Shown here piece after piece: positions 28,506 through 36,752 of a DNA stretch of 64,000 nt (the stretch's first letter is position 1; every line of letters starts with the position of its first letter). Source of the DNA: Actinomycetales bacterium (GTDB taxonomy: Bacteria > Actinomycetota > Actinomycetes > Actinomycetales > JAHECE01). The DNA lies in assembly GCA_029975645.1 (NCBI GenBank), contig JARKOU010000035.1, positions 1-64,000 on the forward strand, given 5' to 3'. The position numbers and the translations under genes are program-made. The notes below the pieces were generated by a model that worked only from the letters and a program-made list of their open reading frames with translations, was not told the DNA's origin and made no database searches.

Positions 28506-29324
28506 TCAGCCGACGTCGCGGCGCAGGGTGGTCGCAGCGCCGATCGAGGCGAAGACCAGGGCGTAGGCGAGGAGCACCAGGCCGCCCTGCCACCAGGAGA
28601 GCGGATCGGCCTGGGTGAACCCGCCGAAGAGCCCTCCGCCGGCCAGCGCCTCGCCCGCCGCACTCGGCAGGAACCGCGAGATCCCCGCCGTCGTCGCGTT
28701 GCCGCCGAGGAACAGCCGCAGGATCGGCTCGACGAACTGCGTGAAGGCGAGGACCACGAGGATCGAGGCCACCTGGTTGGTGAGCACGGCGCCGAAGCCG
28801 GTGCCGACCATCGCCCAGATCCCCATGGCGAGGCAGGTGAGGACCAGGGAACGCCGGATCGTGGGGTCGTCCAGGAGGGTCGCCTCACCGGTCGCCGCCA
28901 GGACGCCGGCGCCCACGAGCGCCGTCGCGATGGTCGCGGCGACGCCGCCGACCAAGCCGACGAGCAGGCTCGCCGCCATCTTCGCCGTCAGGACGACGCC
29001 GCGGTGCGGCTGGGCCAGGAACGTCGCGGTGACCGTCTGGTAGCGGTACTCCCCGGTCATCATGAGGGCGCCGATCACCAGCGGGAACACGTAGCCCGTG
29101 GAGGCGGGCAGGGTGTAGATGCTCGTGGCCACCGACGTCGGGTCCATGGGGAAGCCCTGCGCCCCCGCGTCCGAGCCGCCGGCGCCGGCCAGGATCTCGG
29201 GACGGGTGAACGCGATGGCAAGGATCCCGGCGAGGAACGCCATGTAGCCCACGAGGCCCAGGAGCAGGATCCACCACATCCGCGTGGTGGCGACCTTGCG
29301 CAGCTCCACCCGCAGCGCCGTCAT
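28506..29324 (-). CDS. ABC-2 type transporter permease
   Basis: 272 aa; MTALRVELRKVATTRMWWILLLGLVGYMAFL, six TM segments; GTGA-type overlap with ATPase gene. Confidence 0.85.
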   Translation of the reverse strand: MTALRVELRKVATTRMWWILLLGLVGYMAFLAGILAIAFTRPEILAGAGGSDAGAQGFPMDPTSVATSIYTLPASTGYVFPLVIGALMMTGEYRYQTVTATFLAQPHRGVVLTAKMAASLLVGLVGGVAATIATALVGAGVLAATGEATLLDDPTIRRSLVLTCLAMGIWAMVGTGFGAVLTNQVASILVVLAFTQFVEPILRLFLGGNATTAGISRFLPSAAGEALAGGGLFGGFTQADPLSWWQGGLVLLAYALVFASIGAATTLRRDVG

Positions 29325-30286
29325 CGGGTCACCTCCCGCGTTGCCGCCGGCGGTGCGCCCGGCTGCACGCCCGGCGGTGCGGCGACGCCCTCGGTCAACT
29401 CGAGGAACGTCCGCTCGAGCCCGATCTCCGGACGGCTGAGTTCGTGGATCTCCACCCCGGCGGCGAACGCCGCGGCTCCGACCTCGGCCAGGCCGACCCC
29501 GCTCAGCCACACCTGCCCGGCGTCCCCGCCGCTGCCCGGGCGCCGCTGCCACCCCCGCGCGTCGATCAGGGCGTCCAGCGCGGCCATGTCCGGGGAGCGG
29601 ACGACGACGCCGGGATCGGCCGCCGCTTCGAGGTCGGCCAAGGGGGAGGCGTGCACCAGCCGGCCCTTGGCGATGATCACCACGTCGTCGACCGTCTGCT
29701 GGACCTCGGCGAGGACGTGGCTCGAGACGAGCACCGTGCGGCCCTGGGCCGCCAGGGCGCGCAGGAACGCGCGGAGCCAGGCGATGCCCTCGGGGTCGAG
29801 GCCGTTCGCGGGTTCGTCGAGGAGCAGCACGGGCGGATCGCCCAGGAGGGTGGTCGCCAGCCCCAACCGCTGCCGCATCCCGAGCGAGAAGCCCGCCACG
29901 CGGCGGTTCGCGACGTCGGCGAGCCCCACGAGCGCGAGGAGGTCGTCGGCGCGGGAGTCGGGGACGCCGGCCGAGAGGGCCAGGACGCGCAGATGGTCGC
30001 GCGCGGTGCGGCCGGGGTGGAAGTTCGAGGCCTCGAGCGCTGCCCCGACCACGCGCAGCGGCCGGGGGATCTCGGCGTAGGGGTGCCCGCCGATCGTCGC
30101 GGTCCCGGACGTGGGGCGGACGAGCCCGAGGAGCATCCGGAGGGTGGTGGTCTTGCCCGCGCCGTTGGGGCCCAGGAAACCGGTCACCCGGCCCGGGAAC
30201 ACGGTGAAGGACAGGTCGTCGACGGCGCGCACCGCGCCGAAGTCCTTGCTCAGGCGCTCCACCCTGATGACCCCGGCGTCGGTCAC
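29321..30286 (-). CDS. ABC transporter ATP-binding protein
   Basis: Walker A GPNGAGKTT, signature FSLGMRQRLGLA, Walker B VLLLDEPANGLDP; GTG start. Confidence 0.92.
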   Translation of the reverse strand: MTDAGVIRVERLSKDFGAVRAVDDLSFTVFPGRVTGFLGPNGAGKTTTLRMLLGLVRPTSGTATIGGHPYAEIPRPLRVVGAALEASNFHPGRTARDHLRVLALSAGVPDSRADDLLALVGLADVANRRVAGFSLGMRQRLGLATTLLGDPPVLLLDEPANGLDPEGIAWLRAFLRALAAQGRTVLVSSHVLAEVQQTVDDVVIIAKGRLVHASPLADLEAAADPGVVVRSPDMAALDALIDARGWQRRPGSGGDAGQVWLSGVGLAEVGAAAFAAGVEIHELSRPEIGLERTFLELTEGVAAPPGVQPGAPPAATREVTR

Positions 30287-31398
30287 CCCGTGCCCTCCGT
30301 CCTCGTCCGTTCGCTCGCGGGGCGGTGTGCCGGCAGGCGCACCTCCAACGTGGCTCCCTGCGGGGAGTCGACGACGGCGATCGTGCCACCGTGCAGGGTC
30401 ACGGCCCAGCGTGCGATCGCGAGCCCGAGGCCCGTGCCGCCCGTACTGGTCGTCCCCGTGCGCGACGGGGCGTTGCCGCGCTGGAACCGCCCGAAGATCC
30501 TCTCCCGGTCGGCGGGCTCGATGCCGTGACCTTCGTCCGAGACCTCGATGACCACCTGGTCGGCGGCGGCGGCGTAGGACGCGCGCACGCGTACCGCGCC
30601 CCCGGTCGGGGAGTGCCGGGCGGCGTTGTTGAGGAGGTTGGTGATGACCTGGTGCAGACGCTCGGGATCGGCCGGCACGCGCAGGTCCTGCGGCGTCGTC
30701 GTCACCTCCCACCGCACCGAGCGGTCGGCCGCCTCGGCGGCGATGCGGGCCGACGCGACCACCTCCTCGAGAAAGTCGTGCACCGGGACGTCGACCACGT
30801 CCAGGCCCACGGCGCCCGCCTCCAGCCGCGAGAGGTCGAGGAGCGATCCGACGAGCCGCCCCAGGCGCTCGGTCATCGCGAGCGCGGCCGAGAGCGCCTC
30901 GTCGTCGGGCTCGACCACGCCGTCGACCATGTTCTCCAGCTGCGCGCGCAGCGCCGCGACGGGCGTGCGCAGCTCGTGCGAGACGTTCGCGATCATCTCC
31001 CGGCGCAACTCGTCCGCCGAGGCGAGGTCCTCGGCCATCGAGTTGAACGCCGTCGCCAACTGGCCCACCTCGTCCCGGCTCGTGGCCCGGACGCGGCGGC
31101 CGTAATCGCCCGTGGCCATCTCCCGGGCGGCGGCGGTCATCTCCCGCAGGGGTGAGGTCATCCCGTGGGCCAGCACCTGGGTGAGGACCATGGAGACGGC
31201 GATGGCGAGGGGCAGGGTCCGGGAGGGGCCGAGGCTGCTCTGCAGGCCGAACCAGGTGATGAACGCCGAGGCGGTGACGGTGACCGCCGAGAGCACGGCC
31301 AGTTTCGCCTTGATGGAGCGCAGGGGGTCGAGCGGGCGCAGGTCGATGGCCCACGACGACGGCCCGCGGCCGGTGCGCGAACGGGCGTGGCGGGTCAT
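30283..31398 (-). CDS. HAMP-containing sensor histidine kinase
   Basis: 371 aa; HisKA EMIANVSHELRTPVAALRAQLENM and HATPase motifs. Confidence 0.92.
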   Translation of the reverse strand: MTRHARSRTGRGPSSWAIDLRPLDPLRSIKAKLAVLSAVTVTASAFITWFGLQSSLGPSRTLPLAIAVSMVLTQVLAHGMTSPLREMTAAAREMATGDYGRRVRATSRDEVGQLATAFNSMAEDLASADELRREMIANVSHELRTPVAALRAQLENMVDGVVEPDDEALSAALAMTERLGRLVGSLLDLSRLEAGAVGLDVVDVPVHDFLEEVVASARIAAEAADRSVRWEVTTTPQDLRVPADPERLHQVITNLLNNAARHSPTGGAVRVRASYAAAADQVVIEVSDEGHGIEPADRERIFGRFQRGNAPSRTGTTSTGGTGLGLAIARWAVTLHGGTIAVVDSPQGATLEVRLPAHRPASERTRTEGTG

Positions 31399-31423
31399 GG
31401 GCGGTGAGTCTCGGGTGGCGGGC

Positions 31424-32161
<738 letters not shown>

Positions 32162-32283
32162 GCGGCAAGCCTGGCACACGCCCCTGGGTCCCGCTGGCCG
32201 GAGCGTCGACGCTAGGCTGGTTCGATTATGAGCGGCTCACGCTGCGCACCCGGACCCCGGATCGTGCGACCGCGACCGGCGAG

Positions 32284-33663
32284 GTGTCCGTGCTGATCGA
32301 GTGGTTGCTCGTCCTGTTCGGCGTGGTGCTCACGGCCGGCACCGCCCTCTTCGTGGCCGCGGAGTTCTCCCTCGTCGCGCTCGACCCGTCGGCCGTGGAC
32401 CGGCGTGTCGCCGCGGGGGACAAGCGAGCCCAGGGCGTCGCTCGTGCGCTGCGCCAGTTGTCGACCGAGTTGTCCGGCGCCCAGGTGGGGATCACCGTCA
32501 CCACGATCCTGCTCGGCTACACCACCCAGCAGGCGCTTGCGAGCCTGCTCGTGGAGCCGCTCGGCTCCATCGGGGTGGCGAACGCGGCGGCCGCCGGTCT
32601 GGCGGCCGTCCTGGCGCTCGTACTCGTCAACACCTTCTCCATGGTCTTCGGCGAACTCGTGCCGAAGAACTTCGCACTCTCCGACCCGATGCGCACGGCC
32701 CGCGCGGTCACCCCCCTGCAGGCCGCGTTCACGGCTGCGCTGCGACCCGTCATCTCCGTGCTCAACGGCTCGGCCAACCGGATCCTCCGCACCTTCGGCG
32801 TGGAACCCCGTGAGGAGCTCTCGGGCGGCCGGTCGGCCAGCGAGCTCGCCGCGCTCGTGCGCCGGTCCGCGGAGCTCGGCACGTTGGAGCTGTCCACGGC
32901 CACGCTGCTGACCCGGTCGATCAACCTGGGTGCGCTCACCGCCGTCGACGTCATGACGGACCGCCTGCGCATGCACGTGGTCCACCGCGAGGACACGGCG
33001 GCCGACGTCGTCGCCCTCGCGAGAACCACGGGGCACTCGCGCTTCCCGGTGATCGACGCGTCCCGCGACGACGTCGTCGGCCTGGTCCACCTGCGCCGCG
33101 CCGTCGCTGTCCCGTACGAGCGCCGGTCCGAGGTCCCGGCCGCCGCCCTCATGGTGGACGCCCCCCGGGTGCCCGAGACCGTGCGCCTCGCGCCCCTGCT
33201 GGTCGAGTTGCGCGACCAGGGACTCCAGATGGCCATCGTCGTGGACGAGTACGGCGGGACCTCGGGTGTGGTGACGCTCGAGGACGTGGTCGAGGAACTG
33301 GTGGGTGACGTCCGCGACGAGCACGACCGGCGGCGCGTCGAGGCGCGGCCGGGGCCCGCTCGCACCTGGCTCGTGCCCGGGTTGCTGCGCCCGGACGAGC
33401 TGCGCGACCAGACTCACCTGACCGTCCCGGACGAGGCGCCCTACGAGACGCTGGGCGGGCTCGTGATGACCGTGCTCGGTCGCATCCCACGGGTGGGTGA
33501 CGAGGTGGTCGTCGCCGGCGTGCGCCTGCGGGTGGAACAGATGGACGGGCGCCGCGTGGAGACCCTGCGCGTGGAGTCCGCCGAGCCCGTCGGGCCCGGC
33601 CCGACCGAGGACGACGGCGCGACGGACGACGGCGCGACACCGGCGACTGGGGACGTCCCGTGA
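32284..33663 (+). CDS. CNNM/HlyC-CorC family transporter with CBS domains
   Basis: VLFGVVLTAGTALFVAAEFSLVALDPSAVDRR; VDEYGGTSGVVTLEDVVEELVGDVRDEHD; GTG start near 32284/32290. Confidence 0.88.
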   Translation: MSVLIEWLLVLFGVVLTAGTALFVAAEFSLVALDPSAVDRRVAAGDKRAQGVARALRQLSTELSGAQVGITVTTILLGYTTQQALASLLVEPLGSIGVANAAAAGLAAVLALVLVNTFSMVFGELVPKNFALSDPMRTARAVTPLQAAFTAALRPVISVLNGSANRILRTFGVEPREELSGGRSASELAALVRRSAELGTLELSTATLLTRSINLGALTAVDVMTDRLRMHVVHREDTAADVVALARTTGHSRFPVIDASRDDVVGLVHLRRAVAVPYERRSEVPAAALMVDAPRVPETVRLAPLLVELRDQGLQMAIVVDEYGGTSGVVTLEDVVEELVGDVRDEHDRRRVEARPGPARTWLVPGLLRPDELRDQTHLTVPDEAPYETLGGLVMTVLGRIPRVGDEVVVAGVRLRVEQMDGRRVETLRVESAEPVGPGPTEDDGATDDGATPATGDVP

Positions 33664-34775
33664 GCGCGGGAACGGCGCTGCTGATCGGTGCCGTGCTGCT
33701 CGCGGCCAACGCGTTCTTCGTGGGGGCGGAGTTCGCGATCATGTCCGCGCGTCGCTCGCAGATGGAGCCGCTGGCCGCGGCGGGCTCCCGGTCGGCCAAG
33801 ACCGTGCTCTGGGCCATGGAGCACGTCTCGCTGATGCTGGCGTGCGCACAGCTCGGGATCACCATCTGCTCCACCGGCATCGGCGTGGTGGCCGAGCCCG
33901 CGATCGCGCACGCGATCGAGGAACCGCTGATGGCGATAGGCCTGCCGGCCGGGGCCTCGCACGTGGTCGGCTTCACGATCGCCCTCGGGATCGTGGTGTA
34001 CCTCCACGTGGTGATCGGTGAGATGGTCCCAAAGAACCTCGCCGTGACGAGCCCCGAGCGGGCCGCCCTCTGGTTCGGTCCGCCGCTCGTGCTGATCTCG
34101 CGGGTGATCTCCCCGCTGATCCGACTGCTGAACTGGTTCGCGAACCTCGTGCTTCGTGCGGTCGGGGTGCAGCCCAAGGACGAGGTGGCCTCCGCCTTCA
34201 CGGCCGAGGAGGTCGCCTCGATCGTCGAGCGGTCCCGGGCCGAGGGCCTGATCGTCGACGAACTCGGTCTGCTCACCGGCGCCATCGAGTTCTCCGATGC
34301 GACGGCCCGCGACGTCATGATCCCGCGGGACCGTTTGGTCTCCCTGCCCCTCGGTTGCACGCCGGACGACGTCGAGCGCGCCGTCGCCCGGACCGGCTTC
34401 AGCCGGTTCCCGGTCGTCTTGCCAGAGGGCCAGGCGGTGGCAGAGGGGGCCGCCCAGGCCATGGGGACCGCCCAGGCCGTGGGGGCAACCCCGGCACTCG
34501 GGAGCGCCGTCGGGTACCTCCACGTCAAGGACGTCCTGTACGCCGAGGACGACGAGCGCTACGAACCGGTGCCCCGCATGCGCGTGCGCAATCTCGCGGT
34601 GGTGGCGCCGGAGGACGAGGTCGAGGAGACGCTCGCGGCGATGCAGCGCAGCGGGGCCCACCTGGCCTGCGTCATGGCGGGCCGCGAGCAACTCGGCGTG
34701 GTGTTCCTCGAGGACATCCTCGAGGAACTCGTCGGTGAGGTCCGCGACTCCTGGCAGCGGCGCCGGAGAGGGTGA
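33660..34775 (+). CDS. CNNM/HlyC-CorC family transporter, second paralogue
   Basis: 371 aa; AANAFFVGAEFAIMSARRSQMEPL and C-terminal EQLGVVFLEDILEELVGEVRDSW; GTGA overlap with first. Confidence 0.88.
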   Translation: MSAGTALLIGAVLLAANAFFVGAEFAIMSARRSQMEPLAAAGSRSAKTVLWAMEHVSLMLACAQLGITICSTGIGVVAEPAIAHAIEEPLMAIGLPAGASHVVGFTIALGIVVYLHVVIGEMVPKNLAVTSPERAALWFGPPLVLISRVISPLIRLLNWFANLVLRAVGVQPKDEVASAFTAEEVASIVERSRAEGLIVDELGLLTGAIEFSDATARDVMIPRDRLVSLPLGCTPDDVERAVARTGFSRFPVVLPEGQAVAEGAAQAMGTAQAVGATPALGSAVGYLHVKDVLYAEDDERYEPVPRMRVRNLAVVAPEDEVEETLAAMQRSGAHLACVMAGREQLGVVFLEDILEELVGEVRDSWQRRRRG

Positions 34776-34966
34776 GATCGGCCACACGAGGGCCATCGGG
34801 CCGGCCCCGCTGCGCGACTCGGCGGAGCGTGACCAGGTGACGTCATCGCACGTCAGGAGCCATTCCCAGAGCCAGGCGGGCGTCGCCCGGATCCGGGTCA
34901 CGGGCCGAGCGGGCTGCAGGCGGTACGCAGAGGCCCCCGCGGGTTTCCTCCCGGGGTGCCGGGGTC

Positions 34967-34982
34967 GTTACACTTTCGTGAT
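34967..34982. promoter_or_regulatory. Candidate regulator box upstream of M23 peptidase (GTTACACTTTCGTGAT)
   Basis: GTTAC and GTGAT half-sites 11 bp apart, just upstream of the peptidase leader. Confidence 0.3.
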
Positions 34983-35085
34983 GTCGGATCCGGCAGGGCT
35001 GCCGAGTCCCCGGAGCGACGAATCCCCGGCCATGGTTGTGGCTTTCGTGCGTCCGGGCAGATGGAGCAAAGTACACGGAGGTCGG

Positions 35086-36480
35086 GTGTCCACCCAGCAC
35101 GTTGCACCGGCGGCGACGCAACCGCTCACCCGCCGGGCGCTGCGCGAGGCCGAGCGGCTGAACACCGCGTCGACCTCCCAGTCGCCGTCCACCGCCGCCC
35201 ACCCCGCACCCGAGCCCGCCCAGCCGCAGAGCTACCCCACCCGCGCGGAACTGCGCCGCGCCGCTCTTGCCGCCGTGGCGGCGGCGGACGCTGCCGCCAC
35301 GCGGGCCGGCACCGGGTCCGCTCCGGCTGCCGTCGTCGTCTACCCCCGCCGGTCCGACCTGCGCCGCGTCGCACCGGCATCTCCCGCGCCGGGTGGCGAC
35401 ACCAAGGTGGATCCGACGGCCAAGTTCACGGCTTTCGGCATCCCGGTGTCCGCTCCCGTCCTCGCCGCGGCCCAGGCGGTGGCCGCCGACATCGTGGCCC
35501 TGATGCCCGCCGATCAGGCCGCCCCGGTGGCCGGCGAGGTGGGCGATGTCGAGGCGGTCGTCGTCGAAGCGCTCGATGTCGAGGCTGCCGAGGCGGCTGA
35601 CGTCGAGGCGGCTGACGTCGCGCTGCTCGAGTCGGCTGCCGGTCCTTCCGCGTTGGCTGCGGTCGGCGCGGTCGACTCCTCCGGCCGGCGCTGGGTGCCG
35701 CGCGTCGCGCTCCTCGGTGCCCTCGGGGCCGTCACCATCGTCGCCCCGCTTTCCGGTGTCACGGGTTCCGGGGCGGCCGCCGCCGCCGGCGTGACGCCGT
35801 CGCCCGCGGCGTCTCCTGCCCTCGCGGCCGCCGCGCCGACCGTCGTCGACCACCTGAGCGCCGGGGCGAGCGCTGTCCAAGAGGCGTCCGCGCTCGCCGA
35901 GGACCCCACGGCCGGGACGCGCGCGCTCACGACGGCCAGTCGGTCCTACCAGCGCGAGGCCCTCGAGTGCCCGGTCGAGTCCGGCGCCAACGGCGCCCTC
36001 GGCGCCGTGATGGGCGGCGAGGCGCCGGAGCAGCTCGTCATGCCGGTCGCCGACGGCTCGTACCGGATCACCTCCCGCTACGGCTACCGGACGTACCCCT
36101 ACGCCGGCATGCACGAGGGCGCCGACTTCGCCGGTGCCCTCGGCACGCCGCTCCACGCCGTGGCGGACGGCGTCGTCACCTACGTCGGCGGCCCGCGTGA
36201 GGGACGCACGGGGACGATCGTGGTGATCAAGTCCCAGATCGACGGTCAGGATGTCGAGTTCTGGTACGGCCACCAGTACCCCTACGGGCCGCGGGTCGAG
36301 GTCGGCGAGGACGTCGTCGCCGGTGAGGTGATCGGAGAGATCGGCAACTCCGGCCGCTCAACCGGTCCGCACCTGCACTTCGAGGTGCACCCGGGGGCGG
36401 GAACCGAGGCCACCGACCCCCTCTCCTGGCTCCAGGCGCACGACGCGAAGCCCGTTTCGCAGGCCGCCGCCTGCGCCTGA
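35086..36480 (+). CDS. M23 family metallopeptidase
   Basis: C-terminal YGYRTYPYAGMHEGADFAGALGTPLHAVADGVV...GRSTGPHLHFEVHPG; GTG 35086 preferred because GGAGG lies just upstream (alternative ATG 34981). Confidence 0.85.
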   Translation: MSTQHVAPAATQPLTRRALREAERLNTASTSQSPSTAAHPAPEPAQPQSYPTRAELRRAALAAVAAADAAATRAGTGSAPAAVVVYPRRSDLRRVAPASPAPGGDTKVDPTAKFTAFGIPVSAPVLAAAQAVAADIVALMPADQAAPVAGEVGDVEAVVVEALDVEAAEAADVEAADVALLESAAGPSALAAVGAVDSSGRRWVPRVALLGALGAVTIVAPLSGVTGSGAAAAAGVTPSPAASPALAAAAPTVVDHLSAGASAVQEASALAEDPTAGTRALTTASRSYQREALECPVESGANGALGAVMGGEAPEQLVMPVADGSYRITSRYGYRTYPYAGMHEGADFAGALGTPLHAVADGVVTYVGGPREGRTGTIVVIKSQIDGQDVEFWYGHQYPYGPRVEVGEDVVAGEVIGEIGNSGRSTGPHLHFEVHPGAGTEATDPLSWLQAHDAKPVSQAAACA

Positions 36481-36752
36481 GCGCGCCCGCCTCCCCTTCA
36501 CCGCAGTTCGCTCGGCCGTCTCCGCGCGCTCGGGCTCCGCGTCCAGCGGACGTGCTGCGGGTACGGTGCGGTCCCTTCCGGGCGCGCGCCCGAGCGCTTC
36601 GCTCTCCGCCGGCTCCCCATCCTCCGGACGGGCTGCCCCCACCCCCGATGTGGGTGCTCCTCGCGCGCCCTGACGGGGCAGAGACCGCCGAGGCGCGACC
36701 ACCAGGGACGACGCACACCAGCGCCGACGAACATCAGGGGCGGGTCAGCCGA

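Noticed and set aside
22932-30080. Giant 2382-aa plus-strand ORF
   Set aside because: It is antisense to kgd, the ABC genes and others; in ~72% GC DNA the opposing frame stays open by codon bias. Composition is Arg/Gly/Asp/Val-rich without domain-like motifs.
34776-35085. ydaO (c-di-AMP) riboswitch upstream of the M23 peptidase
   Set aside because: I could not align the conserved core; kept only as something to test by covariance search.
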